From Komagataella phaffii GS115 (taxonomy: Eukaryota; Ascomycota; Pichiomycetes; Pichiales; Pichiaceae): a stretch of DNA of 64,000 bases. The notes under the pieces were generated by a model. It ran no database searches and had not been told where the DNA came from. It was given only the letters and a program-made list of their open reading frames with translations. The position numbers and the translations under genes are program-made. The stretch spans positions 1,674,001 through 1,738,000 of the forward strand of contig NC_012963.1 in assembly GCF_000027005.1 (NCBI RefSeq), read 5' to 3'. Of the stretch, positions 8,276 through 20,309 are shown piece by piece; within the stretch, counting starts at the first letter, position 1; each line of letters begins with the position of its first letter.

Positions 8276-10315
8276 ATGTCTGATCTCTTAGCTATCAACA
8301 CTATCCGTCTATTGGCTGTCGACACCGTGGCCAAGGCTAACTCCGGTCACCCAGGTGCTCCAATGGGTCTGGCCCCAGCTGCTCACACTTTGTTCAAGCA
8401 AATGCGTTTCAACCCAAGAAACCCAGCATGGATCAATCGTGATCGTTTCGTCTTGTCCAACGGACATGCTTGTGCTTTGTTGTACACCATGCTATTTTTG
8501 TATGGATATGACTACACCATTGATGACCTGAAGAGCTTCAGACAGCTCAACTCCAAGACTCCAGGTCATCCTGAGGCTGAACTACCAGGTGTCGAAGTCA
8601 CCACTGGTCCCCTGGGTCAAGGTATTGCCAATGCCGTTGGTTTGGCAATTGCTCAAGCTCAGTTGGCTGCCACATACAACAAGCCAAACTACGAATTGTT
8701 CAGCAACTACACTTACGCTTTCCTAGGTGATGGATGTTTGCAGGAGGGTGTTGCTCAAGAAGCCATTTCTCTTGCCGGCCATCTCGGAGACGGTTTAAAG
8801 CTAATTGCTTTCTGGGATGACAATCAAATCTCCATTGATGGTGATACCAACGTCTCTTTCACTGAAGACGTACCTGCTAAGTTTAGAGCCCAAGGTTGGG
8901 AAGTTCTGAGCGTCAAGGACGGCAACGATGACCTCGAAGGTATTGCTGCTGCTTTGGCCAAGGCAAAGACCACCAACAAGCCAACTTTGATCAGATTACC
9001 AACCATCATTGGTTACGGCTCTCTTCAACAAGGTACTCACGGTGTGCACGGTTCTCCACTGAAGCCTGATGACATCAAGCAATTGAAGAAGAAGTTCGGA
9101 TTTGATCCAGAACAAAACTTTGTTGTTCCTAGAGAAGTTACTGAATCTTACGCCAAACATGTTGCCGACAACCAGCAAGTTGAGGTCGAATGGAACAAAC
9201 TGTTAACAGCTTACACTAAGGAGTATCCAGAATTGGGTCAGGAGTTGCACAGAAGATTGGATGGCAAACTTCCAGAAAACTGGCAGAAGGCTTTGCCAAC
9301 ATACACGGTTGATGACAAGCCTGTTGCCTCAAGAAAGCTGTCCGAAATAGTTTTGACCAGCATCGAGAAGGAATTGCCAGAATTGGTTGGTGGTTCTGCC
9401 GATTTGACTGGTTCTAACTTGACCAGATGGCCAGACGCTGTTGACTTCCAGCCAAAATCCACAGGATTAGGTGACTTTTCTGGAAGATACTTCAGATTTG
9501 GTGTCAGAGAGCATGGTATGGGAGCCATCATTAACGGTATCTCCGCTTATGGTGCCAACTTCAAAGCTTACGGTGGTACTTTCCTGAACTTCGTGTCCTA
9601 CGCCTCCGGAGCCGTTAGATTGTCCGCTTTGTCTGGACACCCAATTATTTGGGTCGCTACACATGACTCGATTGGTCTGGGTGAGGATGGTCCAACTCAT
9701 CAGCCTATCGAGACTCTGGCCCACTTGAGAGCTCTTCCAAACCTCATGGTGTGGAGACCAGCCGATGGGAATGAAACTTCTGCTGCCTACTTGAGGGCTA
9801 TTGAGTCTAAGCACACTCCTTCCATCATTGCTTTGACTAGACAGAACTTGCCTCAACTAGAACACTCTAGCATCGAGAAGGCTGCCAAAGGTGGTTACAC
9901 TGTCTACCCAGTCGAGAACCCTGATATCATTCTGGTTGCCTCTGGATCTGAAGTTTCTATTGCTATTGACGGTGCCAAGAAGTTAGGAACCGAAGGTGTC
10001 AAAGCTTCGGTTGTTTCCATTCCAGACTTCTTCACTTTCGACTCTCAGGCTAGATCTTACCAATTATCAGTCCTTCCAGACGGTGTTCCAATAATGTCTG
10101 TCGAGGTCATGTCTACCTTCGGATGGTCCAAGTACTCTCACGAGCAATTTGGTATCAACAGATTTGGTATTTCTGGACCAGGCCCTGAGATTTACAAGTT
10201 CTTTGAGTTCACTGCTGAGGGGGTTGCTGACAGGGCTTCTAAAGTCGTCCAATTCTACAAGGGAAAGGAACTTCTATCGCCACTTAATAAGGCTTTTGAG
10301 TCTGTTCATGCGTAG
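8276..10315 (+). CDS. TKL1: Transketolase
   Basis: A 679-residue thiamine-diphosphate transketolase of the non-oxidative pentose phosphate pathway. It carries the N-terminal NSGHPGAPMG and LSNGHACALLY blocks, the ThDP/Mg motif beginning G151-D-G, the HGVHGSPLK loop, and in the Pyr domain FGVREHGMGAIINGI with the catalytic Glu, then DSIGLGEDGPTHQPIE. Length equals the yeast enzyme. Methylotrophic yeasts also have dihydroxyacetone synthases (DAS), which are peroxisomal and end in a PTS1; this protein ends ...FESVHA without a PTS1, so it is the cytosolic transketolase. Codon choice is strongly biased, as for a highly expressed gene. Confidence 0.95.
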   Translation: MSDLLAINTIRLLAVDTVAKANSGHPGAPMGLAPAAHTLFKQMRFNPRNPAWINRDRFVLSNGHACALLYTMLFLYGYDYTIDDLKSFRQLNSKTPGHPEAELPGVEVTTGPLGQGIANAVGLAIAQAQLAATYNKPNYELFSNYTYAFLGDGCLQEGVAQEAISLAGHLGDGLKLIAFWDDNQISIDGDTNVSFTEDVPAKFRAQGWEVLSVKDGNDDLEGIAAALAKAKTTNKPTLIRLPTIIGYGSLQQGTHGVHGSPLKPDDIKQLKKKFGFDPEQNFVVPREVTESYAKHVADNQQVEVEWNKLLTAYTKEYPELGQELHRRLDGKLPENWQKALPTYTVDDKPVASRKLSEIVLTSIEKELPELVGGSADLTGSNLTRWPDAVDFQPKSTGLGDFSGRYFRFGVREHGMGAIINGISAYGANFKAYGGTFLNFVSYASGAVRLSALSGHPIIWVATHDSIGLGEDGPTHQPIETLAHLRALPNLMVWRPADGNETSAAYLRAIESKHTPSIIALTRQNLPQLEHSSIEKAAKGGYTVYPVENPDIILVASGSEVSIAIDGAKKLGTEGVKASVVSIPDFFTFDSQARSYQLSVLPDGVPIMSVEVMSTFGWSKYSHEQFGINRFGISGPGPEIYKFFEFTAEGVADRASKVVQFYKGKELLSPLNKAFESVHA

Positions 10316-10499
10316 TTTGTGCGCCTTTAGGTAGTTAGTTAATTAGTAAGTTCATAGTGCGGGAAGAATAGGCTGTCTTAGAATGCTCGACAAAGTTACC
10401 AGGATTGCGAGGATTATTTATTGGAGTGAATACTTGTAATTTATTTTGCTTCCTTCTTACTCTCCTCTTCCTTCGACTCATTATTTGCCACCCTCAAAG

Positions 10500-10970
10500 A
10501 TGGCCCCGATATCCGTTGCGTTTGTATGTCTAGGAAACATTTGCCGAAGCCCCATGGCTGAGGCGGTGTTCACCCACTTAGTCAAAGAAAAAGGACTCGA
10601 CTCTAAGTTCAAAAAGATTGACTCCTTTGGAACTTCAGGATACCATATCGACGATACTCCTGATCACCGTTCCGTGGCGTGTTGCAAGAAACATGGAGTT
10701 CCTGTGAACCATAGAGGTCAGCAGATCTCGCCGGACGACTTCTACCACTTTGACTACATACTGGCCATGGATGAATCAAATCTCTCCAATCTCAAACGCA
10801 TACAGCCCAAAGACTCCAATGCCGTAGTCAGGCTCTTTGGAGACTACAGAACGGACAAGTCCTTCCACAGGATTGTGGAGGATCCTTACTACGGCGGGTC
10901 TTCTGGATTTGAGAGAAATTTCAAACAGATTACGCATTTCAGTGAAGAATTCTTAAACAAAGAGTTATAG
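10500..10970 (+). CDS. LTP1: Low-molecular-weight protein tyrosine phosphatase
   Basis: A 156-residue phosphatase with the active-site loop C10-LGNIC-R16-S near the N terminus and the general-acid motif VEDPYYGG near the C terminus, both diagnostic of the family. An upstream in-frame extension of 18 residues begins at a non-ATG codon and is rich in Ser/Pro; the ATG at 10500 places the P-loop at the usual distance from the start and gives the normal family length (about 157-161). Ltp1 dephosphorylates phosphotyrosine substrates in vitro; its physiological target is unclear. It converges on NOT3/5 with only 19 bp between stops. Confidence 0.93.
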   Translation: MAPISVAFVCLGNICRSPMAEAVFTHLVKEKGLDSKFKKIDSFGTSGYHIDDTPDHRSVACCKKHGVPVNHRGQQISPDDFYHFDYILAMDESNLSNLKRIQPKDSNAVVRLFGDYRTDKSFHRIVEDPYYGGSSGFERNFKQITHFSEEFLNKEL

Positions 10971-10989
10971 ATTATAGATTATCAACTTT

Positions 10990-12956
10990 TCAAAGATACA
11001 ACGTTTCCAACTTGTCCTTCTCAAAAGTAAAATCGTCTTTTCTCCTGGGAAGCCATGTCTCCTGGTAATCAAAGTATTTCCAGTTGCTCTTTTGTTGAAC
11101 GTGCTCTTCAATAGGCGGAGGAGTTTGATTAGCTTCGTCATTATTGAGCAGGAACCAGGTCTTGAGCTCTTTGTGGTACTTCCAGCCCCTTCTATGCAAC
11201 TCCTTCGCCGTATTAATTTGTAGGAAACTGCCTGAGTTGTCGAATACCTTATGTTCATCAGCTGCATTCTCGTAGCTGTGATAATAGAAACAGTAGAATA
11301 AAGTCTCCAAATCAAAGTTCTGTAAAATCTTTGCCGAGTTCATAATCTCCAACAAAGGTTCCTGAGGGAACGAAATATGGGTAGGGTGTGGTTGTCTAGG
11401 GATATACATGTTTGGCACATCTGCATCAAATGAGTCTGGACAATTTAACAGTGAAGAATTAAGCAGTTGATACATGTTGTCCATCTCTTCAGGGGTCTTT
11501 TTAATCGGCTTATTGAGACATTCCTTCTTGACTCCATCCAAATTAGCAATAAGATTGTTTGCAATTTTCAAGGACGATTCAGATGTTGGAGCGTCAAGAC
11601 CATTGGGATGAGTAGTCGTTGACGACAAAGAATCCAATGGTAGAGAAGAAGAGGAAACTGCCGGATGTGCAGTTGCGGCTGTAGTTGCAGTCGGAGTGGT
11701 TGAATGGGTGGACGATCCAACCTTCGTTGATCCTGGTGGCACACTTGCGGTAGCTGCTGTACTGGCAACCTTAGAATATTTCAACTTGGGCGTCAGCACA
11801 GGGGCCACAGCAGGCTTAAGATTTGATTGAATTCCAGTTAATTCGTTATGAGAATGTGGGGGAGTCGCAGCAGCTGATCTTGCAGGAGATGTTCTTGTGA
11901 GTTTGTTGAGCAAAACAGATGCATTGGAGTTCGTTGAGGTGACATTGGAGACAGATCCTGTTGATGAGTTAATAGCAGCAGGAGCGGTCTTGACGGTGCT
12001 GTCAGAAGTTGAACCTTGATTTACCGCAGCAAAATTACTAGATGCACTGGCACTTGGAGACTCGTTATCTGATACATTTTCGTCATTTTCATCTTTACCT
12101 TCTTCATCTTTTGAAAGGGGTCCAGAGGCGGCGGCAAACAAGAACCCATCTTCAATTTCATCCAGTCCCAATTCATCATAAATACCATCATCTTCAGCAA
12201 AATCGGCATCCTGGTTAGATTCGACGTAATACTCAATATCCTCTTGTATGCGCTGGATTTGATCCGCCTCCAAATTACCATTCTGAAGCAATCTTAGTAT
12301 AGTTTGAAGTTTCTCCTGATGCCAGTTATTTCTATCCAAGGAGGACTGTAGTTCGGCAATTTGATCGGTCTTAGAGTTATCCAGTTTCTTCCCTCGTTTG
12401 CCACTACTCTGGATTTGATCTATCTGAGCTTCCAAGGCTTCACTCTGTCTTTCCAACTCTTCAATCATGGACTCCACAAACTTGGAGGTCTCTGACTTTT
12501 CCTTTTCCCTTGGATCGACTTTATTCATGTTCAGTCCCTCCTTACTGAACGCCTTTGTCTTCATTTCTTTCTCGACCTCTTTGAATCGCTCCATCTCATG
12601 TTCAATCAATTTTCTGTGTTCCATCAATCCTTTCTTCTCCTTGACTTCATTTCCCGCCAACCATATTTTGATTTGGTCTCTGGATCGTTGTAGTTTTTTG
12701 ATTTCTCTTTTCAGATCACTTTCTAATTTTTCCTTCTGAGAAGAGCTCTCGCATGCTTGTAGTTTATCATAGACATAATCGAACTCTTCCAGACCTTCTT
12801 TGACTTTTTTGAACACACGGTCAATCTCTCTAAACGGGGGACATATGTTAGTGTCTGATTTCTTTTCCTTGCGACTTGACTAGAAAACAAAGCATCTTTG
12901 TCACTTAGCCATTAATGGTACACGATAACTTACTGTTGTAACTTCCTTTGAGACAT
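10990..12956 (-). CDS. NOT5: CCR4-NOT subunit Not3/Not5, spliced
   Basis: A subunit of the CCR4-NOT deadenylase that controls mRNA decay and translation. The long ORF begins at a non-initiator position, but splicing repairs it. Exon 1 is 12934-12956 (23 nt, reading MSQRKLQ plus part of a codon). The intron is 12830-12933 (104 nt, GTAAGT donor, CACTAAC branch-like site, TTTAG acceptor). Exon 2 is 10990-12829. The spliced N terminus, MSQRKLQQEIDRVFKKVKEG, is the classic Not3 start, and total length is 620 residues. Domains: an N-terminal Not3 coiled coil (1-240), a Ser/Thr/Ala-rich linker, and a C-terminal NOT box with FYYHSYENAADE and WFLLN. NOT5 is chosen over NOT3 by length only. Confidence 0.9.
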
Positions 12957-13272
12957 GTGTGTGGTGGTTAAGAACTGTCTTCTATACTATGTTGTCGTTG
13001 TGTTCTCATGATGATGTCACGTGAACGGGTTTTCTCCCAATGTCGGTTCATTATTGGCAGAGCACACGACTATTGGGTTTCTTCATATCGAACCCCATCG
13101 CTTCCCCAACTTTAGGCCATGCACTACTGGTTATCTTTTACCGACAACTGAATTATTTTTCAGACTCAACTGAGTCATTTACAGTGAGGTTAGGACTCAT
13201 TCAAACGAAACCCAACTTGTCTTCATATTTTTTTTCACTTAGACGGATTCCCCGCACTCTTAAGAACGAACC
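12957..13272. other. Divergent promoter region NOT5 / LYS2
   Basis: 316 bp between divergent genes. It contains a Gcn4-type TGAGTCA site facing LYS2 and a T-rich tract just ahead of the LYS2 ATG. No gene is seen. Confidence 0.7.
13171..13177. promoter_or_regulatory. Gcn4-type site upstream of LYS2
   Basis: TGAGTCA, a perfect match to the palindromic TGASTCA consensus of Gcn4, lies about 100 bp upstream of the LYS2 ATG. Two weaker GACTCA matches flank it. Amino-acid biosynthesis genes are standard Gcn4 targets. Confidence 0.65.
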
Positions 13273-16200
13273 ATGAGTGAAGAGAACCTAAATTACTGGG
13301 CCAATATCCTAGACGGCCCAACACTAAGTGTTCTTCCTCGAGATTATAACCGGCCTGTAGCCGGCAAAGTGATAGAAGCCAACAAGACATTTGACATTTC
13401 AGACATTCTTCCCTTCTTGAACAAAGCCAACGAGCCATCTGTCACCCAGTTTACTGCTCCACTGGCTGTGTTTGCCGTCTTGGTCTACAGACTTACCGGT
13501 GATGATGACATTGTCATCTTGACCGATTCACCAAAGAAACAAAATCTCCCCTTTGTCGTCAGACTTCAAGTTGATCCTTCCAAGTCATTTGTCGATGTTT
13601 CCAAGCAAGTAGGCGAACAATATCTTGAGAGCTTGGAGCGTGCAACCCCGCTGAAAGATATTGTAACCCATCTTAAAGAGTCCAAACAATTGCCAAATTA
13701 TCCCCCCATTTTCAGGCTAAGTTTCCAAACAGCCAAGAAGGTTCAACAACTGTCAACTCTGGTCGAGGGATCTACGAGAGACCTGGCTATTTTTTTGGAG
13801 AATAATACCAGTATCAATATTTACTACAACTCTCTTTTGTACACCCACAATCGTATTGCATATTTCAGCCAACAGTTTTCTTCCTTCATTGACGAAGTTA
13901 ACAAAGCTCCTGAAACTCCAATAGGTAAGATCTCTCTACTAACTGAGCAGCAGTCTAAACTGCTCCCTGATCCCACTGCAAACCTTGATTGGTCAGGATA
14001 TAGAGGTGCTATCCAAGACATCTTCTCTGATAACGCGGAGAAATTTCCCGACAGAACATGTGTTGTTGAAACTAAGTCATTTTTGAACCCCAATTCCCAA
14101 ACTAGAACTTTCACATACAAGCAAATCGACCAAGCTTCCAACATTGTTGGAAACTACTTGGTGCATACAGGTATCAAACGTGGAGACGTAGTCATGATTT
14201 ATGCCTACCGTGGCGTTGATCTGATGGTTGCCGTTATGGGAGTACTTAAAGCTGGTGCCACGTTTTCTGTTATTGATCCCGCTTATCCTCCGGCCAGACA
14301 GAACGTCTATCTGCAAGTTGCTAAACCTGCTGGTCTAATTGTCTTGGAAAAAGCTGGCGTTTTGGATCAGCTGGTTGAGGATTATATCAAGAACGAGCTA
14401 AGCTTGGTTTCTCGTATATCAAATTTGAAAATTGAAGCCGATGGTAACGTTCTGGGTGGAGACGTGGATGGAAAGGACGCTTTATACGACTACCAACAAT
14501 TCAAAACTAGAAGAACTGGCGTTTTGGTTGGGCCTGACTCTAATCCTACATTATCGTTTACCTCTGGATCTGAGGGCATCCCTAAAGGTGTTCTTGGTCG
14601 TCATTTCTCCTTGGCCTATTATTTTCCTTGGATGTCAAAAACTTTCAACCTTTCAGAGAATGACAAGTTCACAATGTTGTCTGGTATCGCTCATGACCCC
14701 ATTCAAAGAGATATGTTTACTCCTTTATTTTTAGGTGCTCAGCTTTTGATTCCTACTAGTGATGACATTGGTACTCCAGGAAAATTGGCAGAATGGATGC
14801 AAACCTATGGTGCAACAGTGACCCATTTGACTCCTGCTATGGGACAGCTGTTGTCTGCCCAGGCAACTAAGGAAATTCCTTCCCTTCATCACGCCTTTTT
14901 TGTTGGTGATATCCTTACCAAGAGAGATTGTTTGAGACTGCAAACTATTGCTCAAAACGTGAACATCATAAACATGTACGGAACCACAGAAACGCAACGT
15001 GCAGTTTCGTACTTTGAGATACCTTCAAGAGCCCAAGATTCCACTTTCTTGGAAGTTCAGAAGGATATCATGCCGGCCGGTAAGGGGATGCATAATGTTC
15101 AGTTACTTGTAGTCAACAGACACGATAGATCTAAGACTTGCGCAATAGGTGAAGTTGGTGAGATCTACGTCCGTGCTGCTGGTTTAGCTGAGCAGTATAG
15201 AGGGCAGCCTGACCTTAACAAAGAAAAGTTTGTCCCCAACTGGTTTGTATCTCCATCTAAGTGGGTAGAAGAAGATAAGAAAATCTCAAAGGACGAACCT
15301 TGGAGGGAATTCTACTTAGGACCCAGGGATAGACTCTATAGAACTGGGGACTTAGGAAGGTATCTACCTACCGGAGATTGTGAGGTCAGTGGTAGAGCTG
15401 ATGACCAGGTTAAGATAAGAGGATTCAGAATTGAATTGGGGGAGATTGACACCCATATCTCTAGGCATCCTTTAATTCGTCAGAACGTTACTCTTGTTCG
15501 TAGGGACAAAGATGAGGAGCCAATTCTTATCTCTTATGTTGTGCCCAAAGAAACACCCGAACTGGAAAACTTCAAGTCGTCATCTGACGATCTGGACGAT
15601 TTGAATGATCCAATTGTTAAGAGTTTATTATTGTACAGAGAATTGATAAAAGACCTAAAAGCACATTTGAAGAAAACTTTGGCCTCTTATGCTATCCCCA
15701 CCATTATTGTCCCAATGGCAAAGTTGCCTCTGAATCCTAATGGTAAGGTTGACAAACCGAAGTTACCCTTTCCAGATACTGTCCAGCTTGCTGCTGTAGC
15801 CCAAAAGTCCTCTGCTGAGGTTGATGACTCTGAATTTACCACCACAGAACTACAGATCAAGGATCTCTGGTTGCAAGTACTTCCCAATCCACCTGCCAGT
15901 ATTTCGTTAGAAGACTCATTTTTCGATCTTGGAGGACACTCAATTTTGGCTACGAGAATGATTTTCGAACTCAGGAGAAAACTTGCAGTCGATTTGCCAT
16001 TGGGTACCATCTTCAAGCACCCCACTGTTAAGCTTTTCGCAGCAGAGGTTGATCGTGTCAAGAATGGTGACGAAGTTCAGTTTGCGGACAACAAGCAGGA
16101 GAGTACTTCTGCTGGATCTGACGAACAAGTTGTTGACTACTTTCAAGATGCAAAGGACTTGGTTTCAAGTCAATTGCTAGACTCCTATAAATCTAGATTG

Positions 16201-17475
16201 GCTCTTTCAAATGCTGAGCTGATCAACATTTTCTTAACTGGTGCTACTGGATTTTTGGGCTCTTACATTCTGAAAGATCTCTTGGAGAGAGACTTGGATG
16301 TCCAGGTCTATGCCCACGTTAGAGCTAAAGACGAAGAGTCTGGGCTTGAAAGATTGCGCAACACCGGTAAGGTTTACGGAATTTGGAATGAAGAATGGAC
16401 TAGCCGTATTAAGGTTGTCATTGCTGATCTCAGTAAAGATAAGTTAGGTCTATCAGGTGAAAAGTATGCTGAGCTAGCTAACACTATTGACTTGATCATA
16501 CACAACGGTGCTCTGGTTCACTGGGTCTATCCATATTCCAAGTTACGTGATGCTAATGTCATTTCTACAATCAATGTGTTGAACTTGGCAGCTTCTGGTA
16601 AACCCAAACAGTTTGGATTTGTTTCATCTACTTCAACTTTAGACACTGAACACTATATCACTCTTTCAGACACGTTAACAGAACAAGGTGAGGATGGTAT
16701 TCCAGAATCTGATGATTTGCTTGGATCTTCCAAGGGTCTTGGAACTGGATATGGACAATCTAAGTGGGCAGCTGAATACATAATTCGCCGTGCCTTCGAG
16801 AGAGGTTTAAGAGGTGCCATTATTCGTCCAGGGTATGTTACGGGCCACTCTAGGACTGGTGCTTGTAACACAGATGACTTCTTGTTACGTATGTTGAAAG
16901 GATGTGCCGAACTTGGAAAGTTACCCAACATTTCTAACACGGTTAACATGGTCCCAGTTGATCACGTTGCTTTAGTTGTTACTGCATCTTCTCTTCACCC
17001 TACTGCAGAAGAAGGTCATTGTGTGGTACAGGTGACAGGGCATCCAAGAATCCGCTTCAACGAGTTTTTGAACGCTTTGAATGACTATGGTTATGAAGTA
17101 AAGTTAACTGATTATGTTGAGTGGAAACGTGACTTGGAAAGATTTGTTGTGGATCAATCCAAGGACAGTGCATTGTATCCATTGCTCCATTTCGTGTTGG
17201 ACAATCTTCCACAAGACACTAAAGCTCCGGAACTAGATGACAAAAATGCAAAAGATATTCTTAGCGGAGACACCAGATGGACAGGATACGATGGTTCCAA
17301 GGGTAGAGGGGTAGATTCTGCCCAAACAGGTATCTACATTGCCTACTTAATAAAGACAGGTTTCCTTCCCCCTCCGTCTAAGGAAGGCAAGAAACCGTTA
17401 CCAGAAATTGAGATTTCCGAAGAATCCTTGAAATTGATTAAGGAAGGCGCCGGAGCTCGTACCAGTGCTGCCTAG
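13273..17475 (+). CDS. LYS2: Alpha-aminoadipate reductase Lys2
   Basis: A 1400-residue multidomain enzyme that reduces alpha-aminoadipate to its semialdehyde in fungal lysine synthesis. It reads as an adenylation domain ([13 protein letters not shown] core, [32 protein letters not shown]), a carrier domain with GGHS and phosphopantetheine Ser890, and a C-terminal NADPH reductase with TGATGFLG (989-996) and a YGQSKWAAE Tyr-x3-Lys. Layout and length match the yeast enzyme (1392). It needs activation by the phosphopantetheinyl transferase Lys5. A Gcn4 site lies upstream. The 3' end is 24 bp from the convergent RAD16. Confidence 0.97.
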   Translation: MSEENLNYWANILDGPTLSVLPRDYNRPVAGKVIEANKTFDISDILPFLNKANEPSVTQFTAPLAVFAVLVYRLTGDDDIVILTDSPKKQNLPFVVRLQVDPSKSFVDVSKQVGEQYLESLERATPLKDIVTHLKESKQLPNYPPIFRLSFQTAKKVQQLSTLVEGSTRDLAIFLENNTSINIYYNSLLYTHNRIAYFSQQFSSFIDEVNKAPETPIGKISLLTEQQSKLLPDPTANLDWSGYRGAIQDIFSDNAEKFPDRTCVVETKSFLNPNSQTRTFTYKQIDQASNIVGNYLVHTGIKRGDVVMIYAYRGVDLMVAVMGVLKAGATFSVIDPAYPPARQNVYLQVAKPAGLIVLEKAGVLDQLVEDYIKNELSLVSRISNLKIEADGNVLGGDVDGKDALYDYQQFKTRRTGVLVGPDSNPTLSFTSGSEGIPKGVLGRHFSLAYYFPWMSKTFNLSENDKFTMLSGIAHDPIQRDMFTPLFLGAQLLIPTSDDIGTPGKLAEWMQTYGATVTHLTPAMGQLLSAQATKEIPSLHHAFFVGDILTKRDCLRLQTIAQNVNIINMYGTTETQRAVSYFEIPSRAQDSTFLEVQKDIMPAGKGMHNVQLLVVNRHDRSKTCAIGEVGEIYVRAAGLAEQYRGQPDLNKEKFVPNWFVSPSKWVEEDKKISKDEPWREFYLGPRDRLYRTGDLGRYLPTGDCEVSGRADDQVKIRGFRIELGEIDTHISRHPLIRQNVTLVRRDKDEEPILISYVVPKETPELENFKSSSDDLDDLNDPIVKSLLLYRELIKDLKAHLKKTLASYAIPTIIVPMAKLPLNPNGKVDKPKLPFPDTVQLAAVAQKSSAEVDDSEFTTTELQIKDLWLQVLPNPPASISLEDSFFDLGGHSILATRMIFELRRKLAVDLPLGTIFKHPTVKLFAAEVDRVKNGDEVQFADNKQESTSAGSDEQVVDYFQDAKDLVSSQLLDSYKSRLALSNAELINIFLTGATGFLGSYILKDLLERDLDVQVYAHVRAKDEESGLERLRNTGKVYGIWNEEWTSRIKVVIADLSKDKLGLSGEKYAELANTIDLIIHNGALVHWVYPYSKLRDANVISTINVLNLAASGKPKQFGFVSSTSTLDTEHYITLSDTLTEQGEDGIPESDDLLGSSKGLGTGYGQSKWAAEYIIRRAFERGLRGAIIRPGYVTGHSRTGACNTDDFLLRMLKGCAELGKLPNISNTVNMVPVDHVALVVTASSLHPTAEEGHCVVQVTGHPRIRFNEFLNALNDYGYEVKLTDYVEWKRDLERFVVDQSKDSALYPLLHFVLDNLPQDTKAPELDDKNAKDILSGDTRWTGYDGSKGRGVDSAQTGIYIAYLIKTGFLPPPSKEGKKPLPEIEISEESLKLIKEGAGARTSAA

Positions 17476-17499
17476 TTCTATATGTAAGTGATATTAAAC

Positions 17500-19950
17500 T
17501 CAGTTCATAAACAAAAATTGTAGGTCTGAAGGTGTCAATCTGCTGATAGCAGCATCATCTTGGTTAATGGTCGCATGAATCATATTTGCCTTTTTATCTT
17601 GCAACTCGATGATTCTGGACTCAATGCTATCTTCTATACAAAATCTGGTAATCTTCACAGGCCTATGTTGGCCAATTCGATGAACACGGTCACCAGATTG
17701 CCATTCAACCGAAGGATTCCACCAAGGGTCAAGAATGAATACTTGTGAAGCTTCACATAAGTTAAGTGCCACACCTCCAGCTTTCAAAGACACCAAAAAC
17801 ACCTCTACGGACGGAGTTTCCATAAAGTGCTTGATAGTACTTTCTCTTTGGAGAGGAGACATTGAACCTTGCAATTTAACAGTTTCAAACCCTGCTCTTT
17901 TCAAACGCCATTCTACCAGGTCCAACATACTGGTAAATTGAGAGAAAACAATCGATTTGATAGTGACACGGTCACTTCTAAGATGAAACAACTCCTCCAC
18001 CAAGGCTTCAATCTTGGTTGAAGACCTCCATTCACCTCCCATTCTAATACGATTCACAATGCTTCCCTTTTTAATAAGTTCGAGGTCCACTTCTATTGCT
18101 GGACCTTCTAAGTCTATGCTTAATGCCAAGTGACATACTGGGCACTCCAGTTTGTTTGGGTCTCCGTTGAAACCTTCCACATATTCGGAAACACACAAGC
18201 GACAGAATTTGTGGTGACATTTACTTTCAATAGGCTCTTCAGCCTCATCATCACACAATTGGCATACAATGACTCCTTCTGGCATACCAGAACTATCGAT
18301 GCTGTTGGTACCAACTCTTCTGAGTACCAGATCAGGATGGTCTGCAAGTTGACGCATCCGAGTAATCAGTGTAAAGATGTTGGCATAGTTGTTCAGAACA
18401 ACCCCCTCCGCAACATAGTCATTGAACTTTCTCTTACTGTCGGAATACAAGCTTGCATACAAGTCCTTTTCCTCCTCATTGAATCTATCACGGCGGATCT
18501 CGACAATTCTGGGAGGAAGACCCAAGTCGTCAGCCCGCTGAACTTTGGTTCTTCTCAGCATTATATTTTTCAATAATAATCTGATATTCTTGAAGCTCTC
18601 CAACCCGAGGCCTTCTACCCCGTACTTCTGAATATTTTTCAACATGAAATGGTTGAAAAAATTGGTGTGTAACATGGGAGTATGTCCACATGTGTCACAA
18701 CATTTCCAATTAGTGAATTTCCACTCCGTGGATCGGCAATCACACTTAGTGCAGAAATACTCACAGAATGGGTACAGTTTCATAAAACGAATTAGAGAAT
18801 ACATTTCTCCAATTCTATTCTGTAGCGGAGTACCTGACAAGCACCATCTCTTCTCTGTGTCTAGAGAATTTGCAGCTTTGGCTGTCCCGCTTTGTCTGTC
18901 CTTAATATTGTGGGCTTCGTCTAAAATGACCCTATAAAAATGCGTATTGTGCAAAGGACTGGGTTCTTTCACCAGTCCACGTTTTCGTTTGAATCCATAG
19001 TTTTGCTTCCTATAAACCGATTCAAGAACCGAATAAGTTGTCAGTATCACATCATATTCCTTTAACTCTTCGGCACTCTTTCCTCTATTTTGACCATGAA
19101 AGACCCCGACCTTCAGTATCCCATTGGTATGAAGTTCTATCTCACTTTTCCACTGCATTAGTGCCACCGTGGGTGCAATAACCAGATTGGGGGACTTAGT
19201 TCTGTCATGCATAAACAACGCAATAGTCTGGATGGTCTTCCCCATTCCCATCTCATCTGCCAGTACACCCCCACCAAACTCGCTCTCCTCCTGCTTGACG
19301 AGCCAGTTAAGACCTTCAAGTTGAAACGGCAAGAGAGTACAAGTCATTCCTTCGGGCTGAGTGGCTTTTTTCACTTCGATTTGTTCGTGCTGGTCTAAAT
19401 TCGGAAAGACATCTTTCAAAGAAGGATGAATGTTGTAGAGTTTTTCAGTTACTCTAGTGAAATAAGGTACTCTTGGTTTCTTCGGTTTTGCTGGTGTCTT
19501 CCGTTTCTTTTTGGGTCTAGGAGCCTCAGCCTCCTCAACTACTTCCAGGTCGAGTTCCTCTAATTCCTCTGGTATATCAATATTCTGTTCCAAATCGCTC
19601 AGATCACTGAGATCTGAAAGACTAATTGCGTTAACAATACTGGCACCATTAGGTCTGTTTCTGCCGGTGCTAGTCCCTCTAATAACAATAGCATCTTCTT
19701 CTTCATCGTCTTCGGGTTTAATATCGTCAACCTTGTCTGTTCCAAGCGACTCCTGGTACTCCTCATCTTCAGATTCGTCCTTTACCTTCCTCTTCCTAGA
19801 AGATTTAGAGGATGAGGTACCGTTTGGAGGAAGCTCATCGTCCGTCTCAACGTAGGAGACAGCTTTCTTCGCAGCTCTTCTTCTCCTGGCGGGTTTCTTG
19901 TAGTCTGGGTCGTCCACTATGAATCCGCCTGCTTCGCTTGCTTTGGTCAT
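17500..19950 (-). CDS. RAD16: Nucleotide-excision-repair SNF2 ATPase Rad16
   Basis: An 816-residue SWI2/SNF2 ATPase with an embedded RING finger, the architecture of Rad16, which with Rad7 acts in global-genome nucleotide excision repair and in Cul3-type ubiquitylation. It has Walker A DEMGMGKT (Lys238), a DEAH box (LDEAHNIKD), the helicase C half with [16 protein letters not shown] and [14 protein letters not shown], and between the two halves a C3HC4 RING starting [11 protein letters not shown]. The acidic, basic-patched N terminus is disordered. The longest ORF opens at TTG (19959); the first ATG is at 19950. Confidence 0.93.
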   Translation of the reverse strand: MTKASEAGGFIVDDPDYKKPARRRRAAKKAVSYVETDDELPPNGTSSSKSSRKRKVKDESEDEEYQESLGTDKVDDIKPEDDEEEDAIVIRGTSTGRNRPNGASIVNAISLSDLSDLSDLEQNIDIPEELEELDLEVVEEAEAPRPKKKRKTPAKPKKPRVPYFTRVTEKLYNIHPSLKDVFPNLDQHEQIEVKKATQPEGMTCTLLPFQLEGLNWLVKQEESEFGGGVLADEMGMGKTIQTIALFMHDRTKSPNLVIAPTVALMQWKSEIELHTNGILKVGVFHGQNRGKSAEELKEYDVILTTYSVLESVYRKQNYGFKRKRGLVKEPSPLHNTHFYRVILDEAHNIKDRQSGTAKAANSLDTEKRWCLSGTPLQNRIGEMYSLIRFMKLYPFCEYFCTKCDCRSTEWKFTNWKCCDTCGHTPMLHTNFFNHFMLKNIQKYGVEGLGLESFKNIRLLLKNIMLRRTKVQRADDLGLPPRIVEIRRDRFNEEEKDLYASLYSDSKRKFNDYVAEGVVLNNYANIFTLITRMRQLADHPDLVLRRVGTNSIDSSGMPEGVIVCQLCDDEAEEPIESKCHHKFCRLCVSEYVEGFNGDPNKLECPVCHLALSIDLEGPAIEVDLELIKKGSIVNRIRMGGEWRSSTKIEALVEELFHLRSDRVTIKSIVFSQFTSMLDLVEWRLKRAGFETVKLQGSMSPLQRESTIKHFMETPSVEVFLVSLKAGGVALNLCEASQVFILDPWWNPSVEWQSGDRVHRIGQHRPVKITRFCIEDSIESRIIELQDKKANMIHATINQDDAAISRLTPSDLQFLFMN

Positions 19951-20309
19951 CAGTGGCAAGGTTCTTCTTAACGGCTATCTGCGAAAGTAGAAAGAGCAAT
20001 ATTGGGGTATCCAAATCCGGTTTTCCTAATGATTAGGTCTCTCTCGTAAATGGCTCCACTTCGTAAAAACTGCGTCTGTTAACAACAATTTTCAGGGATG
20101 ACTGTAGCCTGCCGCAACAAAAAAAGTTGTTAGGAACTCTGGATCATCTCAGGCAAATATCAAGGTCTAGAGACGCACCTCGTGAAAATTTACGCGAAAG
20201 TAGTAGAAAGTGTATAGCATAATTGCTAAACGCGATTACAAATTGCTCAGATGAAAAAAATAATTCTATAACATAAATGTAATAATGAACTATAATCCAT
20301 AATGCTTAC
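19951..20309. other. RAD16 upstream region
   Basis: 359 bp between the RAD16 start and the GAL11 stop, both on the minus strand. It is AT-rich at its GAL11 end and carries no ORF or recognisable motif of note. Confidence 0.6.

Noticed and set aside
8016..8291. ORF in the TKL1 promoter
   Set aside because: Low-complexity Pro/Thr/Ser translation of a C-rich promoter that overlaps the true TKL1 start and the TATA box.
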